Assembly: GCA_036850595.1 (NCBI GenBank) | Contig: CM072154.1 | Coordinates: forward strand, 17,925,330-17,989,329 | Source of the DNA: Rhyacichthys aspro | Lineage: Eukaryota; Chordata; Actinopteri; Gobiiformes; Rhyacichthyidae | Length of the DNA stretch: 64,000 nt | Direction of reading: 5' to 3' | Shown here: positions 1 to 12,439 of the stretch, piece by piece | Layout of the letters: each line of letters starts with the position of its first letter | Numbering within the stretch: position 1 is the stretch's first letter | The notes under the pieces: generated by a model | The model's input: the letters and a program-made list of their open reading frames with translations, nothing else | Database searches by the model: none | What the model was told of the DNA's origin: nothing | Position numbers and translations under genes: made by a program

Positions 1-335
1 GTGTGTTACTACTCCACACTATGACTCACTCCCTTTTGCTCACTTAATTTGTTCGACTCTAAATCACTCTTTATTCTGCATCAGGCAACTGCTCCAGCTG
101 CTCGAGGAGACTCTCCAGCTTATTGACCATTAACATCGAGTTTTTCACAATTAAACCTGGCCACACTCAGACTTTACTGAAAAATGATCATCTTGTGTAT
201 TGCAGGTGAAATCATTTTAGTTTGGGGCTATTTTTCAAGTTTAGCTTGTGTTTATCTCCAGGTGCTAATTACTGAGCTCAGCTGGGGTTGAGCAGTGTTA
301 ATTGTTTTGAAATAAAATGGCTTTGCACAAGGAGC

Positions 336-470
336 CTTGAATAAACAATGGTTTATTCAAGAACGGCATGCATTCTTTACTCGTTAGCCTCTGTACATAC
401 AAAACTAAAACGAATCTGTTCTTACAAGCTTTAACATTTGCCTTTTACACAACAAAGCTGCAGATGAGCA
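336..470. repeat. Degenerate direct repeat, copy 1
   Basis: This stretch starts with CTTGAATAAACAATGGTTTA and later contains TTTACTCGTTAG, TGTTCTTACAA and ACAAAGCTGCAGA. The same words in the same order recur about 500 bases downstream in copy 2. The two copies differ by many substitutions and by about 24 bases of indel, so the duplication is old. Confidence 0.55.
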
Positions 471-559
471 GAGTTGTATGTAAATTGTTGCCTTCAAAAT
501 GAATTCCCTGCTCTCTTATTTATGATGGTTGAATATTTATCCATGTTTTCTTCTGGGGT

Positions 560-708
560 TTTTTTTGGCTTTTTGCCTTTAATTGATAGTCAATATAGAC
601 AGACAGGAAATAGAGCGAAAGAGAGGGGAATGGGCAAATGACCAGCGACAGAATCAATCCTGGGTCTCCTGAGTATGCAGAAAGGTATGAGCCACAGATG
701 CGCACACA
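560..708 (-). mobile_element. Decayed tRNA-derived SINE (fish type), reverse orientation
   Basis: On the + strand the order is a TTTTGCCTTTAATTGATAGT-like stretch, then GACAGACAGGAAAT, GAAAGAGAGGGGAATG and finally CCTGGGTCTCCTGAGTATG. This order is familiar from a very common tRNA-related SINE of percomorph fishes read in reverse, in which the last part corresponds to the tRNA-like head. The copy is clearly diverged and has no intact RNA polymerase III promoter boxes that I can point to. The family assignment rests on recognition, not on a search. Confidence 0.6.
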
Positions 709-838
709 TATATTGTAATTTTAAAGCAACATTGCAGAACAAAAACACTTTCTGTCCAAAGACATGCTCAGTGTGGTGTGTCCGACCTTTATTAAGATGT
801 CTGTGTTTTCTATGAGCAGTACTTTGAGACAGTGGTAG

Positions 839-970
839 CTTTGAATAAACAATGGTTTTAAACTGCAGGCTTTACTCATTACTCTGAAATTGAGCCTGTT
901 CTTACAAATTATAACCTTGGCTTCATCCACAGTAATCCGGTCTATTTTTGAAACAGCTTTGCAGAACAAA
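839..970. repeat. Degenerate direct repeat, copy 2
   Basis: This is the second copy of the 336-470 block: TTTGAATAAACAATGGTTT, TTTACTCATTA and TGTTCTTACAA appear in the same order. Its last words, TTTGCAGAACAAA (958-970), also match TTGCAGAACAAA at 732-743, which suggests more than one duplication event. A SINE remnant sits between the copies. Confidence 0.55.
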
Positions 971-1782
971 GTGCTTTCCTTTCCAAGTAAAAGTCTTCAG
1001 TGAACCCTAAATTAGATGCAAACTCCCATTATTTTATATAAATTGGTCACTGAGGCCTGAAACGACAACCATGAATTAAACATGAGAGTAGTCAGTATTG
1101 TTGTTGTCTGTCCACATAAAAATAAAAGCCATAAATAAATACACTCAGCTCTAAATGTAATGCAGTGAAAGTTGTCTGATTCAAGCTAAAAAGAACATTG
1201 GTGTGGACGCAGCCAGTACTAAAACTAAATCTCCAAACTAGCCTACTTATGGAAGATGATTGAGGATGAAGCGTTTGAAGCAGGGCAGTTGTGTAAAACG
1301 TAACCAGATGTAAGCTAACAGCACCTCGATTGTAAAGATACTTAAAGAGGCTTGTGCGGCCCCCGACTTCAAAGAAGAGTGGGCCTGCCCTCCATTTAAA
1401 ACAGTTTAGAGTCCTCGCCGGTTCAGACGCATGTTACTGATTAGATCTGAGGAGCGAAGTTTAGCTCATGCTCACACTCTGTCAGCCCCGAGACCAGAGC
1501 GATCAAATGGTGCCGTCATCGATGTTTTCATGTTCCTCACACCTCAGAGGCATGCTGCTGGAGACAGGCGCAGGAGGGTGTGCTTTGACACTCAGTGGGA
1601 AGTGGTGTTGTAATACAGTAACGCACTTGTCTCAGACTCAAACTCATTTTTACTCAATGTCAGAAGAGAGGACTTTAGGATTTTAAGTTAAGGCTGGCCA
1701 AGACTATGACTATTTCTTTGTGTCTATATCATTCTTTTACAAAGCGCTAGCAGTTGCCTCTTAAGTTTGTCACTGCAGTGAG

Positions 1783-1925
1783 AGACTTGGTTTTGACACG
1801 GTCTAAGTCCCAAAATTCTTGGTTTTTACATGGTCTTAGTTCCAATAAGACTTAGTTTTGACATGGTCTTAGTCCCTTACGTCATGTTCCATGTTGACTT
1901 TGTGTGGTCTCGACTACAACACTTT
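1783..1925. repeat. Imperfect tandem repeat (CTTGGTTTTGACATGGTCTTAGTCCC-like units, about 36-40 bases)
   Basis: Three to four degenerate units alternate a 'cttrgttttgaca' part with a 'tggtcttagtccc' part, ending in 'ggtctcgactacaacac'. Such guanine/thymine-rich tandem arrays are common in fish introns. No coding potential is seen. Confidence 0.6.
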
Positions 1926-2037
1926 TTGGAGATGTGTATTTTTAGTGGAGTGGATGTGTCTCTCCAGTTGCGCATGCGCTGTGGTGGTCCCTGGTGTGTG
2001 TGCTGCGGCGATGTGTGTGTACGCTGGCAGCCCAGTG

Positions 2038-2051
2038 GTCGCCGTGGTAAC
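2038..2051. promoter_or_regulatory. X-box-like (RFX-type) site
   Basis: GTCGCCGTGGTAAC fits the RFX consensus GTNRCC, two-base spacer, RGYAAC, with no mismatch. It lies about 1.3 kb before the first coding exon. Function is inferred from the motif only. Confidence 0.3.
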
Positions 2052-2765
2052 TCATCATTAGGTGATTAATGGGGCTGTGACGAGGCTGCGGTTTAATCAG
2101 GCCCGCTGTTTGTGTTGAAGCCGACGACAAGAGCAGCTGCCCTGTCAGTTGGTGTCTGCTCACGAGATGACAGCACCCGCTGCTGAGGAGCGCTGTTGTC
2201 AAATGTGCTTCATTGTACGTGTGTACGTGCCGAACGCCTTCCTCTGCCCCCCTTCTCTGTCTATTCCTGACCTCACTTTCTAACTAGCGCTGTCAATAAA
2301 CTCACACAGGCATTTTTAAAAGCAGCTTTTGCATTACCTGTCTCTATTTTCACTCTCTCCCGCCCTGCTATCACCTCCATGGTAACACGCTGCTGATTGC
2401 CTGGTCTGCTCCCTCTGGGCGCTGTAATAACTATTTCTAGTTAATTTGTTGCAGCGGGGGTTGAGGAGGGGGCCAACACTGGCAGTAAATGAGAAGCCTC
2501 CTTTGTAGGCTCAGTGTGTAGGGCCAGTGTAGAGCAGACGGCTTTGCCCACTGCTCTGTTTATGGAGGACTTCATTATGACCTGAGAAGGCAGTGCAGGC
2601 TTGTTTTTGACTGTAGCTGTAAAAGGCAGTGGACTGAGCGTGGCCAATGACTGGCTCCGCTCTCTCTTTCCTGCTCAGTGCATTGCTGTGGTCGTCCCTC
2701 CAGAGCTGTCACTTCACATTAACACAGCGGTGACTGTCAGCCAGGGCACAGGGCCGGGCCGGGGT

Positions 2766-2821
2766 GCACAAGCACACACATGAACACACACACACACACA
2801 TACATACACATACACACACAG
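2766..2821. repeat. (CA)n microsatellite, imperfect
   Basis: This is an interrupted CA repeat with TACA and TGAA interruptions. It is probably length-polymorphic. Confidence 0.9.
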
Positions 2822-3375
2822 AGGAGTAAAACTGAGCCTGGTGTCATCACAGATGGTCTTCAGAGAAGCTCGCCAGTTAACTCTGTCACTGGGTTTTATC
2901 CCACAGCATTTCAAGCATCGCACTGAAAAGCCCCTGGATACGTTTCCTCTCAAGAATCTATTGGCTCTGAGCCTTATATTTTTACTGCAGCATTACCATT
3001 TGTGCTTAGACCGGTAAAACCTGCCTTTAACTTATTGTGTTACGCATTCTCACTTTAACTTTTCACTATTTTCACTCATTGCTTTGCCTGCATTAAATCT
3101 GTTTCATTGCCTCAGTGGAAAAAGAGAAATATGTTTGAGCAGGAAGCTAGAAGGCTCTGTTCCTTTGATAAGCCACTCAGTGCTCTCCGGAGGATACATG
3201 GCTGTGGAGGGATTGCCAACAATTACTGTGATGTTGAGAAGAGTCAGCCTGGCTGCCTGATTTCTAAGGAAAAAACATCATTCAGAGCGTTGCCTGTAAA
3301 ATGTACCTTGTGCAGAGAATGATAAATAGTTAATGCATGTTTTTACAAATTGTCTTTTTCCTCTTGTGTCCACAG

Positions 3376-3519
3376 CTTTTCTGAAACACTGGGGTTGTTG
3401 GTGTGGCCAAATTTTCCCTGGATTTGACTGGTAAATTCAGAAGACTGAAGCCCAGGCTCACAGTCTACCTTTCACGGAGGCCCAGCCGTGAGAGGACTGA
3501 GGAAGGCACGTGGCGGATC
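3376..3519 (+). other. rere: 5'UTR part of the first coding exon of rere
   Basis: The exon opens after the acceptor ending at 3375 (CTCTTGTGTCCACAG). The 144-base leader has no ATG before 3520, and a stop codon in the reading frame at 3382-3384 rules out an N-terminal extension within this exon. The acceptor implies at least one more 5'UTR exon upstream of the window. Confidence 0.75.
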
Positions 3520-3880
3520 ATGACGGCCGACAAAGAGAAAGAGCGGGAGAAAGAGCGGGACAGAGACAGAGACCGGGACAAGAGAGAGGCCGGGAAGTCT
3601 CGCCGGCAGGACGCAGACCGGGGAGACCGAGAGAGTGAAAGCTCTCGGCCACGGCGCAGTTGTACATTGGAGGGAGGGGCCAAGAACTATGCAGAGAGCG
3701 AGCACAGCGAAGACGAGGACAATGATAACGGCAGCACGGGCGGAGGCAGCGGGACGGCCGAGGAGGCCGGCAAAAAGGGCAAGAAAAAGACCCCCAAAAA
3801 GAAGTCCCGCTACGAGCGCACAGAAAATGGAGAGATTACGTCCTTCATCACAGAAGACGATGTTGTTTACAGACCTGGAG
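3520..3880 (+). CDS. rere: rere coding exon 1 (residues 1-120, start codon; charged N-terminus and start of BAH)
   Basis: The ATG at 3520 has A at -3 and is the first ATG of the exon. The frame starts MTADKEKE and runs through an alternating RD/RE-type tract (about residues 8-26), a basic-acidic stretch, the conserved SRPRRSCTLEGGAKNYAES (about 42-60), an acidic SEDEDNDN cluster (63-70) and a lysine-rich KKGKKKTPKKK (85-95) that may serve as nuclear localisation sequence. It ends with the start of the BAH domain, ITEDDVVYRPG (110-120). The fish copy has a glycine-rich insertion (about 71-79) not typical of mammals. The donor GTGAGT follows at 3881 and the exon ends in phase 1, matching exon 2. 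The 361-base exon carries the whole pre-BAH region. Confidence 0.96.
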
Positions 3881-6800
3881 GTGAGTCCCTGTCAGGCCCG
3901 GTCCAGTGTGTGTCAGCACAAGGGTTTTGTTGTAGGACAAGGTCACTGCAGTCACAACACACTTCGTCTGTTACTGGCCTGGTAGGACAAACAGCACACA
4001 AATTACTCCTAATAATTTTTCTTTTGAACCATGCAAATAAATTGATAGGTAATTATTGGTGGTAATTAGGAAAATAGCTACATGTGCAACAACATGTACA
4101 ACATGAACATCATTGAGCTCACTACTCACCAACCTTTATCTGTTTACCTAAAAAGGTTTTCCTGCCTGAGTTTATTATAAAGGCATTGACATTGAGTCCT
4201 TGTTTGGTTGTGCATTTAAAAGGTTCCTGAAACTAGAAAAATTGAATTACTTAGAATTAATATTCCTATTACACACATCTTATAACACACTGCAGATGAG
4301 CTGTTAAAGATCTGTCACCTTTCTCTGAAAGCATTACTCTCTGAAGCCAGAGGCCAGTGCATCATGAAATCAATTCCAAGTTGCCCTGCTCTGTTTTTTG
4401 TTACACTAAGTCAATAGTCCAAGTGCAGAAGATATGATAGTGACCAAAAGCCTGATAATAACTTTATCCCAACAGGGCCTGACTCAGTAAATGCACTCCT
4501 TTGAGAGCAGGAGATATTCTAGTTTTCTTGAGACAGGTTTGATCTGTGGTACAATGTCTTTATTACAGCGGCTGAATGAGGCTAAAACCAGAAGCAACCT
4601 TTTCCAAAGCTGTAAACATGGCCTCTCTTTCACCTACTGTTTATAAATTGGTTGTACTAGAAGTGGGAATGTCAACACTCGCTGTCAGAGGGAAGCCAGG
4701 CCGGTGGGTTGAATGTGTCTGTGGGTGTTCAGGCTCCTCTCTCTCCTCCTGCTCACTGCAATCTCCTTGAACCTAAATCATTGCCGCCATGTCTCTTTAT
4801 TCATCTCACTGCTGGCAAAAGGTCAGGTAGTCGGGAGGTGGTGGCCCATATTGCTTGGAGATGTAATGGGATTGTATCAGAAATTATAGCCAGTGTGTGT
4901 TGTCTTCTTGTGTAAGCATCTAGTCCCTCATGCATCTACACAAAAACGCCCAGCCCTTTACTACAGACATTTCACCCAGGAGCTGAGAAAGAGCCAGACC
5001 TCCCCACCCTGCACTCTCCGTCTGGCTCCGTAATCTTGTTGGCTAAATTATCTCTGCACCGGTATCAGCAGAGGTCCTTGAGTAAGCAGTCACACTGAAG
5101 CAAAGCCCTGTTGTGCCTTTCTGCCTCTTTAGTAGCTTCACCTCAATGTAAAGTGAGTTCAAAGCTTTATTTTATAAAATTGTAGGGATATAGCTTTTAA
5201 GGAGTTGTTATAGCATCCAGTTTTAGCTCTTGTCAGTTTTTTTTGCCTCACAAGAATGTTGATTAGGATATGAATGGTTAAATGCAGGCAGCAAGAGCCG
5301 TACAACAATAAAAGGAACCATATAGCGCCACGTTGTGTTGTTTTACATCAAAAATAGCTGTTAAATTTCTCCTGTAAATGGCAGAGGATTATTATTTTCT
5401 CCTTCTCCTCCCACAGCATGAGTTTATTTGGAAAAACTATAATTTATTTGACAAAACCTCCTTCAACCAAGCGAATAATAGTGAATTTTACCACCTTCAT
5501 GAACAGTTTCTAATGTGATACGTGCAAATAAACAAAACGCTACTTGAGAAGCCTTTTTTTAGCTCCACGTTTCATGTTAAATAGTGAGAGCACTCATGCT
5601 TTGTCTCCTAGCCAACCATGCAGAGAGGGGGAGGGTGTGAGGTTTTTTTTTTCTTAAGCAGTCAGTCACATCAATGAAACATTCAAAAGCAATATAAACA
5701 AAGTCAAGCGTCTCAGTGGATTAGCCCTGTCCAATATTTATATTCCAACATCCGAGTGCACAGCAGGGTCGGTGTCGTGTTGATGGGGGATATTTATGTT
5801 TCCTCTCTTCCTTTTCAATTAGTTTGACAGGTCTGGAGTGGACTGAGCATCACTGCCGGCTCTGTGTAGACTGTTAGGATGATTACACTTTATCATAGGT
5901 ACACCATCTTATAATTTATCTCCCATTGTCAACACAGAAGATCCTCTACCTTAGCGACTGGCCCCCTGCCGTCTCCTCTACTTATTGTTCGAGTGATAAG
6001 CCCAGTGTGTGTCTTCCTCCTCCTGCTCGGTCACTGGTAGCAGCGCTCTTCTTGCAATCAGATTTGATGTGTGCAGCTTAGGCAGGCACAAAGCCCGCAA
6101 TGGATTATGCTTTACTAAATGTTAAATCCCTTTATACCCGTCTAGTGACACACAATATGTAAAACTGACCACCCTGGGAGAGGGATTTACACTGTCCCAG
6201 ACAAAGGAGGGGGAGAAACAGGGATGTAGTGCAAAACTAGAAACATATAAGCCAACTAAAGTTAGCCCAATAACCCTGAGTTCACTGGATTTACCACAAA
6301 CTCTGTTCAATTCCTCCCATACATTAGAGGATAAACCAGAAGCATAGCGGCAGGTAAAGCTTCTCTGGCAGATTTGATGCTTCCTACCCAGAAAACTACA
6401 AAATAAATATGAATTATGTGACTGTAGCTGAGGTAGGGCTTACAAATGTAAATAAACTGACATTATCTTTAACCAGGTGCTACAATTGCACCTGTCTGCT
6501 CTCTCCCTTTTGGCAGCCTCCCCCAAACCTTCATGTTTAGCCTTCACTTCAAAATGGGTCCAGGCGGCTTACTGCTTATCGATTGGATGGAGCAGTGCGG
6601 TTGGCCGATAGCTAAGCCCGCAGCTAACTCTGTTCTGTTGCAATTTAAAAGGCATAGAGGAGCGTGTCTGTGCTGGTGCTGCTGGTGGCCTGAGAGCTGT
6701 GTCCCGGGCCGTTTGTACGGTCAGCTGGCGGACACAGTGGCCTGACAGACATGCCAAATCGATCGGGGCCCTATGGCTTAGCTCCTGCTACTTCCCCAGG

Positions 6801-9800
6801 GCACGTCAGACACCCCCAGAGTCTGTTCCCTCCACTCATTCACCCCCCTCACCCCGGATTATAGATCCTCTCTCCAGAGATTATACACACTGCCATAGGG
6901 GATCAATAGGAGACACCCTGCTATCCTGCAGACGTGCACGTACATGAAGAGGCTGATACCTGCCACTGCATGTGCACGGGACACACACAAGGATTGTATG
7001 TTTTAGAAGATACAGAGGTGTGAAGATTGATTATAAAACTGTGTATAGTTAGTTATGGTATTTTTAAAGGACAAGGACAAACATATCACCTCTGTGTCCT
7101 CCTTTTTTATTTTTGTTAGAGGCCTCCTAGTTTCTTTGTTCAAGCAGATACTATTTCAATTTAAAGTCTAGTGTCTAGTCAGGTTTAACATTACTATTAC
7201 AAGTAAAAGCTGTGTAATACTCTTGCAAGTTAATCTGTTGAAATGCTGTTCGTACCAGTCCAAACTTAATACCTTTAATGGGATGGGTTTTCTATGACGC
7301 AGATTATACTGGCGGATAGTTAATGCGTTCCTTTAATAGACAATTTATAATAATAACAGACAGCAGTAACAGAACAAATGTTGAAAATGAGGCCATTGAA
7401 AAACTAAACATCTTACACCAAAAGCAATAAAATGAATAATTCATTTAATGGTGCTTTCATGTTGGTAAATAAAAGCGCTATTAAATAATACGGAGGAGTT
7501 TTTGCATTGCATTGTATGTGTAAATATCTTTTCACACAAAGTGGAACTGATATTTTTAGGTGTGACTTAGAGATAAATGTTTTTATGTTTTCTGCGTCTT
7601 CAACAGTGTCTGCTTTGTGCTTCTTCACAAACACTAGGTAACATTTTTCTACTGTAGGTATTACATCAACCATCTATAGTGTCTCTAAAATGATACTCCC
7701 TCAACAACTACCCTTTGAATGCTCTAACCGTCGACCTGTTCATCCTCTCTTTCTTTTCTGAGGCAGACGGGTGGCTGCTTCCTTCCTAACTGACTTAGTC
7801 TCTGGCTGCTCTGTTAAAAACAAAGAAAACCAATAGAAACAACCCTCAAACCCTTCACCTCACACTGTCACACAACATGGCCGCCACAGCCAGCCACTGC
7901 CTTTCACTTGACAAAGACTGTGTGTCATATGATCCGTATATGTGAGTGCTGTGGTGTTTTGCTATGTTGAGTACAATAACGTCCAGTCTCAGAGAAATGC
8001 CTGAGACACATGGGCGTTTGGGAGACGTTGGTGTGGACAGCTGGCGATTTGTGCCGCAGCCACCACAGAAACCCTGGGGAGTGTGTGTCATGGGCACACA
8101 CAGTGAGCAGTGCAGCAGGAGAGTGTCTGACACACATGCAACACTGGATAACTAGCCCTTCCTCTCCCCATGTCCACGAACGCAGCACCAACTGTTGGCA
8201 GTCACCACCGAGCCATGTCCTTTAGATTCAAGGGCTTTCACTGTTCGCCCTGAGTGTATGGCCTATAATTGAAACAGCATTAATTGTTTGTGGACTCCGC
8301 ATGAAGCCAGTTATATGTGTTTTGTTGTGTTTAGGTTGGTTGTTTTAAAGCCAGGACACCCCTAGGGAGAGCTCCAATAGGATAGCACAACCCCTCGGCT
8401 ACAAACCCTGGCTGTCGATCACATTACTGTTCCTGGACGGGCTAACATGAGGGACAAGCCCTTGGAGTCGCCTCGCATTAAAACATAGCAGTGTGAATCT
8501 GTAGCCTGTCGCTAACTGAACAGATCTATTTTTAAAAAGTCCTCCTCACTCTCCCATCGCTCCCCACGCCAGAGACTCTGGGAAAAGGGCTTTTTTAGTG
8601 AAATCCAACCACCTGCCGACTGCTAAATGAGAAAGCGTGGGCTAGCCGAGAGGGAGAGGGGGAGGAGGGGATGTTGTCAAAGAGCCTCTGTTCTCCCTCA
8701 GGAGCCCAGTCAGCTGTAGGCCTGCCCCATTGTAGAGGAACGATGCTATCACTTGCCAGGTATTTCCCACTGCTTTCTAGTGAGAAAAGTGGAGAACTGT
8801 TGGGCTGGTGCTCCTGGAGAGTGTGAGGAGAACTGGGGAGGAGTCCACTGTCAGTCACTTCAACCTCAGGAGAGAGCTGTACACTGGTCATCAGATGGGC
8901 TGGGTCCTGAATCCCACACTAGTCTCTACGAATAAACTGGGGAGCCCGTTTTAAAGTGGTGTCTGAGTGTCAAGTGTTAACATGTTACATCATTGACCAC
9001 AGGAAAAAGCAGCTGTATCCGACACGTAGATGGTGTAACCCTGTATAGACGGATGGGTTTAGAGCAGATATCAGACACGGCCCTAGTTTTCCTTACACTG
9101 TGTGGCCTGTTGTGGATCACTAATAACTGCTGTCTGCAAAGCCCTCTGTCGTCCCGGGCCCTTTGGTCCTCTCACACCCCTGTGGTTCCATTATTGCATT
9201 CCTCGTGCTATTTAATTTTCGGATCAGTACACTCTGGGGGGGTTGGCTCGCTTAAAGCCATGCACTGCGCTGCTCTGCTGTTTATATGCGCATATGTAGC
9301 CTGTTGTGTGTGTTTGCTGCCAGTTTGAGCCGAGCACCACTTTTAACAATGCAGGTGTGTCCCGCCTCGTGGCCAACACTCACCACCTGCGAGCCTGGCT
9401 TAAACAAACACTCATCTCCAGTTAATAAGTCCCTGCTCATCATAAATATGCTCATTGTTTCTGTTTTGTTGCTCTAATTCTGCTCCGTTGTTCCTTTTGC
9501 CCTTAGGTATAATGTTGTGTAGCACATCGAAGACTTAGAAAAGATAAAAAAGTCATTTATTCTAATCAGATGAATGGATTGGAGTATTAATAACTAGTTA
9601 CAATCCACCTTTGCTCGCAATAATACTGTCTAAGCACCCCTGCCTCCTTTTGACACTGCAGTAAATTAAACATCTTTTTGGTTTGATACAGACGATTAGG
9701 ACACAACTCTCTTTTTCTCTTCTAGGTGTGTTTTAGATTAGACATGCTTGGCAGCTGTAAGAGAATGGCTGACTGAACAATGAGCCACAGCTGAGAAAAT

Positions 9801-10127
9801 TGGTGTTTGTGTGTGCGCGCCTCACAAGGTTATAACAATGAGTATTACGACGCATGAACGCAGCGCTGACAGTGTAATTGGAGAAACAGTGACTGCCGCG
9901 TTCAGGTTTCAGTGAAGGGCTGGCCGGGGGTCTAAAGGAGACTGTCTCATGATTATCTCACCGTGTCGAAGTATTGGACTTTGAGGGGGCACACGCTCAA
10001 TGTGTCTGGGACTGGAGAGGTCAGCTGTGAATGGCAATCTAGAGGCAGGGAGGAAAGAGAAAGGCTTGGGCTGTAGAGACACTGGGATAATGGTGATGTA
10101 GCTCGAGTGAATGTGACTGGAGGCACT

Positions 10128-10290
10128 GAAACCAGGATTAAGACTAAACACGGATAAATCATGACTAAATATGACTAAATGCATTAAAGAAAAGACTAAA
10201 CACAGCACAAACCACAATTAAATCATAGCTCAGCTCAATTTCACTAAAACAAGATCTAAACTAGAGCTAAAAGACTAAACTATGACTTGT
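10128..10290. repeat. Degenerate minisatellite with GACTAAA core, block 1
   Basis: GACTAAA or close variants recur every 10-30 bases, joined by CATGA, CACAG and similar linkers. It looks like the decayed remnant of a tandem array. A related block follows about 320 bases further on. Confidence 0.6.
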
Positions 10291-10609
10291 GCTTTTTTTG
10301 AGGTTCTCAGAAAACCCCAAAACACATTATTCTGAGTTTAAAAATACTCAAGTGTTTGTATTTGTTTCCTGACTTTCCAAAATAACATCATACACATCAT
10401 CAACATGGAGCAAATAATTTGTTTAATTAATTTGTGTATTGACCTTTATCGATTCTATCTATTATGTTTACTTTTTTAATTTATCAAATTGGGCTGAAAG
10501 CTATGTCTGTAAACAGTTTTATTCCAGACTTTCCAGGTTAAAGGAAAAATAATGAACATAGAAAACTTAGAAACCCAGACCATCTGAGAAGTTCATGAAT
10601 GCAGCACAA

Positions 10610-10785
10610 ATGCAAGACTTGTACTAAAGCTGGGACCAAAACAGGACATAATTTAGGACTAAATTATGGTTCAACAGTGATCTAAAACTTTGAATAAACT
10701 CGAAAACCGATACAAATCCCAAGACAGAAACATGAATCAAAAGGGACAAAACCCAGATCTGAATTGGGACTACACCCAAACCATC
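10610..10785. repeat. Degenerate minisatellite related to GACTAAA core, block 2
   Basis: Repeated words of the form GGACCAAAACAGGAC, GGACTAAATTATGG, GGGACAAAACCCAG and GGGACTACACCCAAACC show the same purine-AC-AAA rhythm as block 1. They are more diverged. Confidence 0.55.
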
Positions 10786-11935
10786 ATCACAGGAGCCTGG
10801 AGAAATCCATCCATTCATCCAGCACCACACTTCAACCCACAAAAACCCACCCTTCCCCCACAGCGTAGACCCCACCGCAGCCGAAGCCCACGTCCCTCCC
10901 CTTCCACTCCTCCACTCCACTCCAGCTCGGAGACCCACTTCGCAACGTGCACAAAATGGTGGGAATGTTTAACAAGCCCGGCAGACCCTGGAGGAACCGC
11001 GCGGCCCAACTCCCAGCACCACCCAGACTCCTCTCTCTCGGCCAAGTGCATTGACTCAGTTTTAACTTCCACATTCATTGAGATTCGTGTTGTAGTCGCT
11101 TTCACAGAAAATGCCCTTGAGGTAGCAGACTTTTAGTGCCCAGGATGAATTCAAAATGTGCTTTTGACGTTCGAAGAATAGACTCGCCTGCTGTCTGTGA
11201 ATGATTAAACTCGATCCCTCACTGCTTCTTTTTCTCCCTCAGTCAGTTTTTATTCAGCCTGTTGATGCACTTTGAGTAGACCCAGCCTTTCCAAATGAAT
11301 GTGCCACAGAGTTGAAGGGGCACTAAACCCTAATTCCCCCGATTTGACTCCTCGGAAACATGTCATCTCATTCAGATTAGTCTCTATTGTTCTCTGCCCT
11401 CCCCCCAACCCGTGTCCCTCCTTCCTCTCTGTCCCGCTCCAGCCCGTGTCTAGCTCACACGTCGCACAATAGCACTGATGGATATTTTCATTCATGTTAT
11501 CTTGTAAATGACTTCCAGGGATGGTGTAGAGGAGGGAGAGGAGGAAGAGCACGAAGAGGGCAGTAGTGAGAGAGATATAATGCGTCAGTCACAGTCAGCC
11601 CGGGCGATAAACCTAACCCACCCCTCCCTTTTTCCTGCTCATACCCCTTAGAAGAACAGCTCATTCAGCCTACAGCAGATAACAAGCCCACCCCGGGGTT
11701 TGCACACATAGCCTCTCGAAAAACAAAGCCTATGATGTCACGAGCATACACAGCCGTCCCTCTACAAATGGTATCTTGGGTGACAGAGCCATTTAATATC
11801 TTTGCTACTCCTCTTTTCCTCTGCGAGCGGTAAGATAAACCACAGCCGGATCGATAGCTCTGTTGACACAAACAAATAAATAACAGATGATGCCACTGTC
11901 AGTCACTGAAAAGGTATCTGTGCGGCTTTTGTTCT

Positions 11936-11960
11936 GAAAAAAAAGAAAAAAAAAGAAAAA
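11936..11960. repeat. A-rich simple repeat
   Basis: This is an adenine run broken by single G bases (A8 G A9 G A5 pattern). A mirrored T-rich stretch lies about 110 bases downstream. Confidence 0.85.
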
Positions 11961-12439
11961 GCACGCCGTATCGTCTCTGCACACAGCCACAGCGTGTGTT
12001 TCCAGAAAATGAGCACCAGCGGTTTGTGTTGTCAGTGTAAATCCTATATATGCTGGTGGAGCTGGCGTTTTTTTTTCTTTTTCTTTTACTCGAATCAACG
12101 CTTCAAAGGAGCTGCTATCATGCTGCAGAGTGGTTTTCCCTCTTTATAGCTGGATGTGTGTTTGTGTGTTATTCGTAGCGGGGGTGCCATGCTCTGATGC
12201 ACCGAATGATGGCAAAACAGCCCTGTGCTATTCTGGGAGCAGTTAAATACTTACATGAATACACCTATCCAGGAACATTTTGATAAAGATTGTTGGTGTG
12301 ATGTAGATACAGTTTTATTAACCAATCAAATAGTTTCCTGTGCATATATATGACACAAATATACAACAAACCTGTCGACTGCGGTTTAATTTAATGCATA
12401 ACACTCTTCCCACAAATGCAGCTGTGTTTTAACTCATAA

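Larger units (their letters stand above)
1..3375. other. 5' intron or flanking non-coding sequence
   Basis: No exon can be supported here. Because exon 3376-3880 begins at a splice acceptor, this stretch is most likely the end of an upstream intron between a non-coding 5'UTR exon and the first coding exon. It holds a degenerate direct duplication (336-970), a SINE remnant (560-708), a tandem repeat around 1783-1925, an X-box-like site (2038-2051) and a CA microsatellite (2766-2821). Open frames here, such as 3107-3322, show no family resemblance. Confidence 0.7.

Noticed and set aside
3403..3519. N-terminal extension of rere from an upstream GTG at 3403
   Set aside because: GTG is not a normal start in vertebrates, the ATG at 3520 has a good context and matches the family start MTADK, and the frame is closed by a stop at 3382 within the exon.
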